Source: CAZDUS01 sp964609375 (GTDB lineage: Bacteria; Verrucomicrobiota; Kiritimatiellia; CAIKKV01; CAITUY01). From it: a stretch of 21,998 bases of DNA. Made by a program: the position numbers and the translations under genes. The notes beneath the pieces are model-generated. The model had not been told where the DNA came from. It saw only the letters and a list, made by a program, of their open reading frames with translations, and ran no database searches. The DNA is taken from assembly GCA_964609375.1 (NCBI GenBank), contig CAZSSA010000033.1, positions 1-21,998 on the forward strand. The letters are read 5' to 3'. Of the stretch, positions 1 to 8,244 are shown in pieces; within the stretch, counting starts at the first letter, position 1; each line of letters begins with the position of its first letter.

Positions 1-2
1 AC

Positions 3-782
3 GAGACCTATGTGGCCGGCGGCATGTTCCCGCGCGAACGCCTGTGCGATCATTCCGCGGAGGCCACCTTGCTGTTCTGCGCGTCCACACGCAGTTTCTC
101 CAACTGGGCTGCCCGGCGCGGGCATTGGACGCCGCGCCGCCGCGATCAGGTTCTGGCGGCGCTCGGCGGCGCCGAATCCGCCTTCCATCGCCATTTCATG
201 GTGGACGGTCGTCTCAACGCCAACGATCCGGCCCGCGCCGCCCTGGCGCCGCGGTTCCGGGAAGGTGGCTTATGCGAGCGGTGTGGCCGCTCGGAACTCG
301 GGGACTTCGTCTCGTGCGAGCGCGACGCCCATGGCCGCTATCAATGCCCGGCCTGTATCGGCAAGGGGCCCCTGCCGCCCAGCGTTCCCCGCCGCTACCG
401 GATCGCCTCGGCCGCGCTGACGCCTGCGTTCATCGGCGACGGCCCGCTTTCCAACGATGATGTCGAACGGGAGATTTCCCTCGTGGCCCAGTCGTGGAGC
501 GCCACCGGGCGTCTGCCCAGCCAGGAAGGCGAAGCCGGCGGCCGGACAGTTGGCTACGACTACGGCTTCCTGCTGCTCGGCATGGACCGCCTCCGGCACC
601 CGCAGGCCGGCGCGCTGGCGCGCCGCACGCTCGATCTCCTTGACCCGACAGGCGCCTGGGTCGAGTACTATGCCGACGGCAAGCCGCAAGGCACGCGCTG
701 CCGCCCCTGGGAAAGTGCCATCAACTGCCTGGCCATCCTCAGGCATCTGCGCGACAAGAACGGTATGAGAAAGAAACCCTAG
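3..782 (+). CDS. C-terminal part of a probable (alpha/alpha)-toroid glycosidase-like protein (5' truncated by window)
   Basis: The reading frame is already open at the first bases of the window (codons Glu-Thr-Tyr before the first Met), so about 259 residues of a longer protein are visible, ending at a TAG. A cysteine cluster near residues 90-120 (CxxC, a single Cys, then CxxC) looks like a zinc ribbon. The last 90 residues contain YDYGFLLLGMDRL, then WVEYYADGKPQGTRCRPWES. This pattern of a closing helical hairpin and an aromatic/acidic turn resembles the end of six-hairpin glycosidases. The family call is from recalled resemblance only, and the catalytic part lies outside the window. It is followed after 69 bases by the next + strand gene, so it may be the upstream member of the same operon. 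Function is uncertain; that it is coding is well supported by length and high third-position GC. Confidence 0.6.
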   Translation, partial: ETYVAGGMFPRERLCDHSAEATLLFCASTRSFSNWAARRGHWTPRRRDQVLAALGGAESAFHRHFMVDGRLNANDPARAALAPRFREGGLCERCGRSELGDFVSCERDAHGRYQCPACIGKGPLPPSVPRRYRIASAALTPAFIGDGPLSNDDVEREISLVAQSWSATGRLPSQEGEAGGRTVGYDYGFLLLGMDRLRHPQAGALARRTLDLLDPTGAWVEYYADGKPQGTRCRPWESAINCLAILRHLRDKNGMRKKP

Positions 783-851
783 GAAGAAAACGCATCGACT
801 GCGATCGACCCGTGCCGAACGGTACCGATAGGCAACGTGAAGGACCAACCC

Positions 852-3017
852 ATGAAACCGACATCCAAGAGAGCCACCAAGTCATTGATCCTCGAGAACG
901 AAACCCTGCGTCTGGAGTACTCGCGGCAGACCGGCGCGTTGATCGGTCTGCGCGCCAAGCCTGGCGACTGGGCGTTGCTGGATCGGCCGCATCTGGGACT
1001 CTCGTTCCGGCTGCTGGTGCCTCTGAAGAGCGATGCGGCCGTGGATGTCGCTTTCGCCCGGCGCATGGGGCGCGCGTACGGCGAGATCCGAAACAACCAG
1101 GTTCTCGGCGAGCAGCAGCGCCTTCGCCGCCTGACGGTGGCACCGGACGGGAAGTCCGCGGTCTTCGAATGGGATGATCTCGTCTCGACCCGCGGCGTGA
1201 CGCTGCCAATCAAGGTCGTCATCCGCGTGGAACTCACGCCCCGCCAGGCCGTCTACCGGATGTCCGTCGAGAACCGCTCGCCGCACGTGGTGGAAAACGT
1301 CTACTGCCCGTATCTCGGCGATCTCCGGCATCCGGCGGGCGACGAGCCGTTCAGCAAGTTCGAGTACGAATACGCCCGCAGTGTGGAGAGCAACCTCTGG
1401 CCCGTTTATCAAAACCGGCGCGGCTATTTCGGGGTGGACCACCCCGTCCAGTTCTCCACCGCCCACGGCGGCGGTGCGCCCAACGCGCCGTTCGCCCTGC
1501 TGCGCACGGCGACCCAGGGGCTCTATGCCGGCGTCCTCGCCCCCAGTTCGGAACTCGTTTCCTGGCATACGGAACTCCGGCCCGGCCACGGCAGTTCGAT
1601 CGACGCCCGCGCGCCGGAGGGGCGGTCTGTCGGCGGCAAGGACGTGTGCACTCGTTTCGCCGCGGTCCATGTGCCGTTCATCATGCCCGGCGAGACCCGC
1701 GAGTTGACGCCCATCGCGCTGGAAGCCTACACGGGCGATTGGCAGAAGGGCGTGGACATCTATACCGCCTGGCGCCGCACCTGGATGAAGCCGGCCCGGC
1801 CGCCGGCCTGGGCGCGCGAGCCGCACGCCTGGCTCCAGCTTCACATCAACTCGCCCGAGGACGAACTGCGCATCCGCTTCAAGGACCTGCCACGGGTCGG
1901 CGAGGAGTGCGCCCGCCATGGCGTCAAGGCGATCCAACTCGTGGGGTGGAACGACGGCGGCCAGGACCAGGGCAACCCGTCGCACGATCCCGACCCGCGC
2001 CTCGGCACCGCCGCAGAACTCAAGGACGCGATCGCCAAAATCCACGCCATGGGCGTCAAGGTCATCCTCTTCGCCAAGTTCACCTGGGCCGACCGCGCCA
2101 CCGAGGCATTCCGCAAGGACCTCATCCGCCTGGCCGTGAAGGATCCCTACGGCGACTATTACGACAAGGTCGCCTACCAGTACCAGACTGCCACTCAGCT
2201 ACTTGATATCAACACCCGGCGCTTGATCCCCATGTGCTTCCTCAGCGAGGAATACCTCAAGATCTGCGAGGTGGAGTTCCGGAAGATCGTGGATCTTGGC
2301 GCCGCTGGCCTGCTCTTCGACGAGTGCGTGCACCACACGCCGGCCATCCTCTGCTTCGACAAGTCACACGGCCACCGCCCGGGCGCCTCGGTCTACGCCA
2401 ACGACCGGGAACTGATCCGCCTCTTCGCCGCCAATCTGGGCCCCGATGCGCCGGAGTTCCTCTTCTCGGGCGAGGCCTGCTACGACTGGGAGATGGAGGC
2501 CTACTCGCTCTCGTACCACCGGAGCGAAAGCAAGACGCACGTCCCGTTGAGCCGCTACATGCTGCCTGAGGGACAGTTCATGACCGCGGTTACCGGATTC
2601 GATGACCGGAACATGATCAACCAGTGCCTCATGTATCGCTACATCATCAGTTACGAGCCGTATAACTTCAAAGGGCGTCTGGAGGATTACCCGCTCACAT
2701 TGGCCTATGGCAAGAAGATGGACGCCCTGCGCAAGAAACTGCGCGACTGGTTCTGGGACGGAGAATTCCGCCATGAGGTCGGCGCCCGAGTGACCGCCGG
2801 CGGCAAGCCGCACCGTCCCTATGCCGTCTTCGTCAACGCCAAGAACGGGAAGAAAGGCCTCGTGATCTGCAACTACGACGACAAGAAGCCGGTCAAGGTG
2901 AAGGTCCGGTTGGACGACGGCGGGAAACTCACGCGCTGGCGGCTGGTGGACGACCCGAAATGGAAGCCGGCGACAACCATCGTGATCCCGCCGCGGTCAG
3001 CGGCAGTCGTGGTGTGA
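852..3017 (+). CDS. DUF6259-like TIM-barrel glycoside hydrolase family protein, cytoplasmic
   Basis: A 721-residue protein. I chose ATG 852 rather than the in-frame GTG 837 because GAAGGA at 839-844 is correctly spaced before it. There is no signal peptide. The N-terminal 300 residues are beta-rich, like the sandwich domain that precedes the barrel in GH36/GH31-like enzymes. From about residue 310 comes a barrel: AWLQLHINS, then IQLVGWNDGGQDQGNP, then a strand MGVKVILFAKF. LLFDECVHHTP and FLFSGEACYDWEMEAY follow; the acidic residues in the last two (FDE and GE) are candidate catalytic residues. A small beta C-terminal domain closes it. I recognise the layout as DUF6259-type, common in Lentisphaerota-like genomes; the substrate is unknown. 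It sits 63 bases before a URO-D-like gene and probably acts on imported oligosaccharides. Confidence 0.75.
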   Translation: MKPTSKRATKSLILENETLRLEYSRQTGALIGLRAKPGDWALLDRPHLGLSFRLLVPLKSDAAVDVAFARRMGRAYGEIRNNQVLGEQQRLRRLTVAPDGKSAVFEWDDLVSTRGVTLPIKVVIRVELTPRQAVYRMSVENRSPHVVENVYCPYLGDLRHPAGDEPFSKFEYEYARSVESNLWPVYQNRRGYFGVDHPVQFSTAHGGGAPNAPFALLRTATQGLYAGVLAPSSELVSWHTELRPGHGSSIDARAPEGRSVGGKDVCTRFAAVHVPFIMPGETRELTPIALEAYTGDWQKGVDIYTAWRRTWMKPARPPAWAREPHAWLQLHINSPEDELRIRFKDLPRVGEECARHGVKAIQLVGWNDGGQDQGNPSHDPDPRLGTAAELKDAIAKIHAMGVKVILFAKFTWADRATEAFRKDLIRLAVKDPYGDYYDKVAYQYQTATQLLDINTRRLIPMCFLSEEYLKICEVEFRKIVDLGAAGLLFDECVHHTPAILCFDKSHGHRPGASVYANDRELIRLFAANLGPDAPEFLFSGEACYDWEMEAYSLSYHRSESKTHVPLSRYMLPEGQFMTAVTGFDDRNMINQCLMYRYIISYEPYNFKGRLEDYPLTLAYGKKMDALRKKLRDWFWDGEFRHEVGARVTAGGKPHRPYAVFVNAKNGKKGLVICNYDDKKPVKVKVRLDDGGKLTRWRLVDDPKWKPATTIVIPPRSAAVVV

Positions 3018-3080
3018 GGATGAAAACACAAGACAGCGGCGCGCACCATGCCCGCCCTTGAAGCAAGAAGGATAGAACAC

Positions 3081-4163
3081 ATGACCAACCGTGAACGTAT
3101 CGTAAAGACCCTGCTGTGCGAAAAGACCGACCGGGCACCGTGGGTGAACTGGCTCGGGTTCATGCCGTGGGGCCAGGCCCAATGGCGCTGGAGACAGGAA
3201 TCCGGCATCAGCGATCTGGACGTCAGCCGCCACTTCGGCCTCGAACCGTTCTTCCGTTGTGTTCCGGCGAACATGGGGCCGTTGCCCGGCTTTGAACAGA
3301 AAATCCTGGAGGAAAACGAGGAGTTCGTGGTCAGCCTGGACTGGCGCGGCATGGTCGTGAGGAACCGCCGCGATCGCGGGTCCATGCCCGAGTTCATGAG
3401 TTACCCGATCAAGACGCCGGCCGACTGGGCGAAATACAAGGAGGAGCGCCTCCAGCCCCGCGTCGCCGAACGTCTGCCGGAACTGAAGAAGTTCGCCGCC
3501 GACATCCTGTCGCTGGATGTCCCTGTCCAGGTCGGCTGTTTCCCCTGGGGCATGTTCGGCACCGCGCGTGACATGATGGGCGCCGAGGAATTGCTGGTGG
3601 CATTTTATGACGAACCTGAACTGGTGCGCGACATCATGCACACCTATACCGACCTCTGGCTGGCGCTGTACGAGGAGATCGTCAAAACCGTCCGGGTGGA
3701 CCATATCCACATCTGGGAGGATATGTCGGGCAAGCAGGGCTCGCTGATCTCCATGGCCATGATCGAGGAGTTCATGATGCCGGAATACGACCGGATGGCC
3801 GCCTTCGCCGCACGGCACAAGATTCCGATCATCTCCGTGGATTCGGACGGCATGGTTGACCAGTTGGTCCCCGTCATGATGAAGCATGGCATCAACGCCT
3901 TCTTCCCCTTCGAGGTGCAGGCCGGCAACGACGTCGTAACCTACCGTCAGCAATATCCGAAGCTCGGCATCCTGGGCGGACTCGACAAGAGTGCGCTGGC
4001 GAAGGGGAAGCCGGAACTCCACCGCGAACTGGATCGCGCCGAGAAGATGCTCGCCCTCGGCGGCTGGGTGCCCGGTTTCGACCACCTGATCCCGCCGGAC
4101 GCGTCATGGGCGAATCTCACGTACTTTATGGAACATCTGAAAAAGATGGTGTTCAAGGAGTGA
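3081..4163 (+). CDS. Uroporphyrinogen decarboxylase (URO-D) family protein, subgroup with Asp-Ser-Asp-Gly site
   Basis: 360 residues. I chose ATG 3081 (MTNRERIVKTLL, the usual start of this family) over ATG 3048 because GAAGGA at 3067-3072 fits it. True URO-D makes coproporphyrinogen; relatives such as MtaA and CmuA move methyl groups between corrinoids and thiols using a His/Cys zinc site. Here the corresponding strand reads ISVDSDGMVDQLVP (Asp254, Asp256) with no Cys, so a zinc-thiolate methyltransferase is unlikely. Other conserved blocks of the subgroup are FPFEVQAGNDVV, GILGGLDKSALAKGKPE (about residue 300) and PGFDHLIPPD (Asp334-His335). It lies between a glycosidase-like gene and a sugar isomerase (29 bases), so a role in sugar-derivative metabolism is more likely than in haem synthesis. 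The family is certain; the reaction is not known. Confidence 0.9.
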   Translation: MTNRERIVKTLLCEKTDRAPWVNWLGFMPWGQAQWRWRQESGISDLDVSRHFGLEPFFRCVPANMGPLPGFEQKILEENEEFVVSLDWRGMVVRNRRDRGSMPEFMSYPIKTPADWAKYKEERLQPRVAERLPELKKFAADILSLDVPVQVGCFPWGMFGTARDMMGAEELLVAFYDEPELVRDIMHTYTDLWLALYEEIVKTVRVDHIHIWEDMSGKQGSLISMAMIEEFMMPEYDRMAAFAARHKIPIISVDSDGMVDQLVPVMMKHGINAFFPFEVQAGNDVVTYRQQYPKLGILGGLDKSALAKGKPELHRELDRAEKMLALGGWVPGFDHLIPPDASWANLTYFMEHLKKMVFKE

Positions 4164-4192
4164 GCGAGCAGAAAGACACAGGAGGAAGAACC

Positions 4193-5140
4193 ATGAGCAA
4201 GCAAAACTACGAACAGAAGAACGAGACCATCCGCAAGCAGTTCATCGCGCTGAAGAAGCAACAGCCAAAGAAGCTGAAGAACCGGCTTAATCTGAGCTGG
4301 AGCAACTGGGGGTTCGGCATCGAGCCGCTGTCGGCTTCCGCCGCCCGGCTGTCGAAACATGGCGTGACGTTCATCGAACTGCACGGCAACCACTACGGCG
4401 CGGACCTGGGCTACCAGCCGAAGGAGACACTGAAGATCCTCGGCGACAACGGCGTCAAGGTCGCGGGCATCTGCGGCATGTTCTCGCCGGACAACGATCT
4501 CTCCTCCAACCGCGCCATCCAGCGCCAGGCGGCGATCGACTACATCCGCCGCGAACTCGACTTCGCGCGGGCCGTCAAGGCCGGCTACATGCTGGTGGTG
4601 CCCGGCGCCGTCGGCCGGCCGGGAGCCTATGACGCCAGCGAGTTCTTCCGCTCGACGGAGACCTTGCGCATTGTGGCTGGCGACTTCCAGAAGGCCGGTG
4701 TCCGCGCCGCGATCGAGCCGATCCGCGCGGCAGAGGTCAGCTTCTGCCACACCATCGCCGACGCCCAGGCCTACATCGCGGCGGTGAACCATCCCGGCGT
4801 CCAGCACATCAACGGCGATGTTTATCATATGCAGTCCGGCGAGGCGCACATCGGCGAGGCGCTCCTCGCCGCGGGTGCGCGCCTGACCAACCTGCACCTG
4901 GCCGATTCCAACCGCTGCGCGCTGGGCGACGGCTCGCTGGATCTGGACACGATGATCATGGCGCTCTACCTGATCGGCTACAACCAGCCCGGCTGCTACG
5001 TGACGCCCGAGCCGCTCGGCCCCGGTGGCGATCCCTACCCGGCGATGAACGGCAAGCCTGACCCGGCCCTGCTCGAGAAACTCGTGCAGAAGACGGCTAC
5101 CTGCTTCCGCGAGCGGGAAGAAGCCGTCCGCGGGCTGTGA
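4193..5140 (+). CDS. Sugar phosphate isomerase/epimerase (xylose-isomerase-like TIM barrel)
   Basis: 315 residues from ATG 4193, preceded by a strong AGGAGGA at 4181-4187; the longer open frame starting at 4106 overlaps the upstream gene and lacks a good site. The four metal ligands of the AP_endonuc_2/xylose-isomerase-like barrel are visible in order: Glu175 (AIEPIR), Asp209 (INGDVYHM), His235 (NLHLADSNR) and Glu273 (VTPEPLG). NLSWSNWGFGIEPL starts the barrel and FIELHGNHYG is the second strand. Enzymes of this superfamily isomerise or epimerise ketoses and sugar acids at a divalent metal, or act on inositol derivatives. The gene follows the URO-D-like gene by 29 bases and precedes another by 26, which points to one transcript and one cytoplasmic pathway. 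The substrate cannot be read from the sequence. Confidence 0.9.
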   Translation: MSKQNYEQKNETIRKQFIALKKQQPKKLKNRLNLSWSNWGFGIEPLSASAARLSKHGVTFIELHGNHYGADLGYQPKETLKILGDNGVKVAGICGMFSPDNDLSSNRAIQRQAAIDYIRRELDFARAVKAGYMLVVPGAVGRPGAYDASEFFRSTETLRIVAGDFQKAGVRAAIEPIRAAEVSFCHTIADAQAYIAAVNHPGVQHINGDVYHMQSGEAHIGEALLAAGARLTNLHLADSNRCALGDGSLDLDTMIMALYLIGYNQPGCYVTPEPLGPGGDPYPAMNGKPDPALLEKLVQKTATCFREREEAVRGL

Positions 5141-5166
5141 GTCCGGAGAGAAAGGAGAACGGATTC

Positions 5167-5745
5167 ATGACATCACGCGAGAGAGTTCGAAATGCGCTTA
5201 CGTTTGTGGAAGTCGACAGGATTCCGATCGATAACGAGTTTGGCGGGGAAATGCAGAAGAGATTCCCCGGCGATGTGCAGAAGCCTCCCTATCTCTATCC
5301 GCCGGGGCGGGGATGGGGGCAGCCCTGCAAGAAGGGGCGCTACATGGATATATGGGGTTGCATCTGGGAGGCCGGCGAGGACGGCGTGTGCGGCGAGGTG
5401 AAGGAATCGCCGCTGGGAAATGACTGGAGCAACGTGAGAACATACCAGCCGCCCTGGGAGGTTCTTGCAGGCGCTGATCTGTCCAAGGTCAATTCGCAAC
5501 TGTTCTGCATGCCTCTTGAAGAGCTTGCCGCGAAGTACGCCGGGAGGATCTGCTTCTGGGGGGAAATCGATCGGCAGCGAATTCTTACGTCCGGCACGAC
5601 CCAGGACGTGAGGGACGCGGTGCGCAGAGTGGCGGCGGCGTTCTTGAAGAATGGGCGGACCGGCGTGGTCGGCCAATGCTTTGGGGGTAAGGACCATCGG
5701 ATGGAGAACTGCGAAACGGTCTTCGAGGAGTGGAGCAGGGTATAG
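5167..5745 (+). CDS. URO-D family protein with a large internal deletion (probable pseudogene)
   Basis: 192 residues from ATG 5167 (MTSRERVRNALTFVEVDRIP), with AAGGAG at 5152-5157. Full members are about 350 residues. Residues 1-115 match the family N-terminus, up to WEVLAGADLSKV. The frame then passes straight into the C-terminal part: QLFCMPLEELAAKY, then ICFWGEIDRQRIL, then a last helix ENCETVFEEW. The middle of the barrel, where substrate and metal residues lie, is missing, with the join near base 5495. Start, stop and frame are intact, so a short protein could be made, but it is unlikely to be an active enzyme. Codon use differs from its neighbours: arginine is often AGA/AGG and third positions are less GC-rich, which suggests a separate origin. 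Confidence 0.75.
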   Translation: MTSRERVRNALTFVEVDRIPIDNEFGGEMQKRFPGDVQKPPYLYPPGRGWGQPCKKGRYMDIWGCIWEAGEDGVCGEVKESPLGNDWSNVRTYQPPWEVLAGADLSKVNSQLFCMPLEELAAKYAGRICFWGEIDRQRILTSGTTQDVRDAVRRVAAAFLKNGRTGVVGQCFGGKDHRMENCETVFEEWSRV

Positions 5746-5925
5746 TGTGAACTCAGACGTCAACTCCTAGCAGTCGCAGATCTTCACCGCCTCAACCCGC
5801 TGGCAACAACCTGAAGGAGGGCGCGCCGGATCTGCCCAATCCGTCTTTAATCTTCGCGAAATAGCAGGATCGGACATTTTTGACGACCTGTTTGTGGCCA
5901 TTGTGAATCCTGTGGAGTCAAGAAA

Positions 5926-8154
5926 ATGAATGTTTTCCTGAAGTTTTGTCGTTTGGCCTTATGGGTGAGCGTGACGTTCCTGTTTCCCCGCGCGGTCAGG
6001 GCGGCCGATACGGAGGTGCTGGACACCCGCGGTTTCCGCTTCGAGATCGACCCCCAGACCGGGAAATGGTCGCTGCTGGACAAAGTTGCTGGCGTCCGTT
6101 GGCCCAGCCAGGGGGCGGCCGGTGTCGGTACCGGCAAGGGACTGGAGCGGTTGGAAGGCGTCTACCCTCAGGGCGGTGGCAACTCGGTGGAGGTCCGGTT
6201 CAACCGGGTCCCGGTACTTTTCGAGGTGAGCGGCGAGGCCCTGAAGGTCTCGTACAAGGTCACGTACAATAGCGTGAGCGAGATCCGCGTGCTGGACGAC
6301 CTGCTGGCGATGACCGACGCGGAGCACGGGGCGGTCATCGTGCCTTGCCGCGAAGGACTCTTGTTTCCGTCCGATAGCGGCGTTGCCATGAAGTGGATGT
6401 TCGGCACGTCCGAATACGAAGGATGCCACATGAACATGCTGGGGATCCTCAAGGGTGGCGCCGCCATGCTGGTGCTTTGGGACGACGCGTCTGTGTGGCC
6501 CGAAGTCGAGAGCATCGTCGCCGCCGGGGCCGACGGCAAGGGCGTTTCCCGGCAGCGGCTCACCGCCTCCTTGACGCTGCGGGGGAAATCGCCACCGTCC
6601 TTTCGCCTGGTGCCGCTGGGCAAGGGCGACTGGAACACTGTGGCGGCCGCGTACCGCAAGCTCGCAGGAGAAAAGGGCCTGGCCGTCACGCTCCGCGAAA
6701 AGATCCGCCGCGACGCCAATGCCGAAAGGCTCGTCGGCGCGGCCAACGTCAAGCTCTGGCACAGCCTTGCCCGGCGCATGAACGAGAACAGCACCCGGGA
6801 GGAATCGGTCAAGGTCAATTGGACGTTTGACGAGGCGGCCGCCGTGGCAGAGCACATCCACAGGGATCTGGGTATCAAGCGGTGCCTGTTTACGATCGGT
6901 GGCTGGACGGAGAGCGGGTACGATTGCCGCCATCCGGACAACCTGCCCGCCAACCCGGAATGCGGCGGAGATGAAAAGCTAGCCGCCGCCATGCAGCGCA
7001 TCCAGGCCCTGGGCTACGTTGCCTGCCTGCACGACAACTACCAGGACATGTACCGCGACGCGAGAAGCTGGAACCCGGACTTCATCGAGAAGCGGCCGGA
7101 TGGCCAACTCATCCAGGGCGGCCGTTGGATGGGAGGACGCGCCTACATGGTTTGCGCGCCGAAGCAGCTCGAACTGGCCCTGCGCCCACAAAACCTCCCG
7201 GAAATCCGGAAGCGTTTTGCGCCGTGGAGTTACTTCATCGACACTACCTACGCCGTCGGCCCGCGCGAGTGTGCCGACCCCAAGCACCCCCTCGACCGCA
7301 ACGGCGACATCGCCTGGAAGATCAGGCTCAGTGATAAGACCCGGGAGCTTTTCGGCCTGTTCGGCAGCGAGTGCGGACGCGAATGGGCCTTGCCTCACAG
7401 CGATTTCTTCGAGGGCCTGGTGGGCGTAGCGGGCAAGTACTATCACTTCCTCGATCCGCAGTCGCTCGGGGCCAGAGTTATTCCGTTCTGGGAAATGGTG
7501 TACCACGATTGCCAGATCTGCTTCGGCAAATACGGCTATCAGGTCGACCAAGCCGCTGAGTACGTCGCGCATCACGTCCTGTGTGCGCGCCCGCTGAACT
7601 ACCACTCGGTGCCCGAGCACCTGTACTGGACCGCGAAGCCGGAAGGGCTGCCGTCAACCGGCGAGTTGGCCTGCTTCACGCGCACCGACTCGGGCTGGGC
7701 GGAAGGGTTTCATCCCATGGACGTGTTCATGAAGAACACGCACGAGGTGCTCGGCCCGCTCCACGAAGCCACGGCGCACCAGCGCCTGACGCGCTTCGAG
7801 TTTCTTCCCGGTGACGGTTCGATCCGCCGCGCCGTCTATGGCGAAGGCGGAGAGGCGGTGAGAGTCATCGTCAATTTCGGCAAGACCGATGCCAAGGTCG
7901 AGTCGCCGCGGGGCGGCCGCGTGGTGTTGCCGCCGTGGGGATTCGTCATCGACGGCCCGGGCCTGGCGGCGTTCCATGCCAGGCAGTGGAACGGTCGGCA
8001 GTACCCGGACGGTGCGCTGTTCGTGCTTCAGGCAATCGGGGGCAAGAGTTTGGACGAGCCCGGGCCGGTGCATGTCTTCCACGGCTTCGGCGACGCGCGC
8101 CTGGCGTGGAGAGGCAAGACCCATGCAGTCCGCCGGGAGGCGACGATCCGGTAA
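5926..8154 (+). CDS. Secreted TIM-barrel glycosidase-like protein (DUF5696/GH101-like)
   Basis: 742 residues from ATG 5926, with GGAG at 5914-5917. An N-terminal signal peptide (charged start, hydrophobic stretch, likely cut after FPRAVRA at residue 26) sends it out of the cytoplasm. Residues 30-260 are a beta-sandwich-like region. The barrel follows: IKRCLFTIGGWTESGYDCRHP, then GYVACLHDNYQDMY, then YFIDTTYAVGPRECADPKHP, then LFGLFGSECGREWALPHSDF. The Asp of FIDTT and the Glu of GSECGREW sit where GH101-like and DUF5696 proteins have catalytic carboxylates; this is by analogy only. A C-terminal beta domain follows from about residue 620. A 180-base gap separates it from the truncated URO-D-like gene, so it may have its own promoter. 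It probably degrades a glycan in the periplasm or outside the cell. Confidence 0.75.
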   Translation: MNVFLKFCRLALWVSVTFLFPRAVRAADTEVLDTRGFRFEIDPQTGKWSLLDKVAGVRWPSQGAAGVGTGKGLERLEGVYPQGGGNSVEVRFNRVPVLFEVSGEALKVSYKVTYNSVSEIRVLDDLLAMTDAEHGAVIVPCREGLLFPSDSGVAMKWMFGTSEYEGCHMNMLGILKGGAAMLVLWDDASVWPEVESIVAAGADGKGVSRQRLTASLTLRGKSPPSFRLVPLGKGDWNTVAAAYRKLAGEKGLAVTLREKIRRDANAERLVGAANVKLWHSLARRMNENSTREESVKVNWTFDEAAAVAEHIHRDLGIKRCLFTIGGWTESGYDCRHPDNLPANPECGGDEKLAAAMQRIQALGYVACLHDNYQDMYRDARSWNPDFIEKRPDGQLIQGGRWMGGRAYMVCAPKQLELALRPQNLPEIRKRFAPWSYFIDTTYAVGPRECADPKHPLDRNGDIAWKIRLSDKTRELFGLFGSECGREWALPHSDFFEGLVGVAGKYYHFLDPQSLGARVIPFWEMVYHDCQICFGKYGYQVDQAAEYVAHHVLCARPLNYHSVPEHLYWTAKPEGLPSTGELACFTRTDSGWAEGFHPMDVFMKNTHEVLGPLHEATAHQRLTRFEFLPGDGSIRRAVYGEGGEAVRVIVNFGKTDAKVESPRGGRVVLPPWGFVIDGPGLAAFHARQWNGRQYPDGALFVLQAIGGKSLDEPGPVHVFHGFGDARLAWRGKTHAVRREATIR

Positions 8155-8182
8155 AACGACGCTGGCGCCTCGACCGTCGGGC

Positions 8183-8209
8183 TTGACGACTTTATTCCGC
8201 TTCTATACT
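8183..8209 (+). promoter_or_regulatory. Candidate sigma-70-type promoter for the secreted repeat protein
   Basis: TTGACG (8183-8188) and TATACT (8204-8209) lie 15 bases apart, which is short of the ideal 17. They are about 35 bases before the start codon at 8245, in a locally AT-rich stretch between two GC-rich genes. Both boxes are 5 of 6 to consensus. Confidence 0.45.
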
Positions 8210-8244
8210 CTTTTCGAAGTAGACGATAAAAGCGAGGAGATGTG

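Noticed and set aside
882..2045. A 387-residue minus-strand open frame antisense to the DUF6259-like gene
   Set aside because: It mirrors the GC-rich codon pattern of the + strand gene, has no family resemblance and no ribosome binding site; the same holds for other long antisense frames at 2997-4085, 3947-4897, 8269-9645, 11559-12836 and 12670-14106.
5880..5908. TTGACG followed after 17 bases by GTGAAT as a promoter for the gene at 5926
   Set aside because: The -10 match is only 3 of 6, so I do not list it as a feature; the 180-base gap leaves room for a promoter all the same.
5771..5929. A 52-codon open frame ending in ATGA at the start of the secreted glycosidase gene
   Set aside because: It has no start codon, about half GC at third positions unlike the real genes, and a run of this length without a stop is not rare. 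I treat it as chance.
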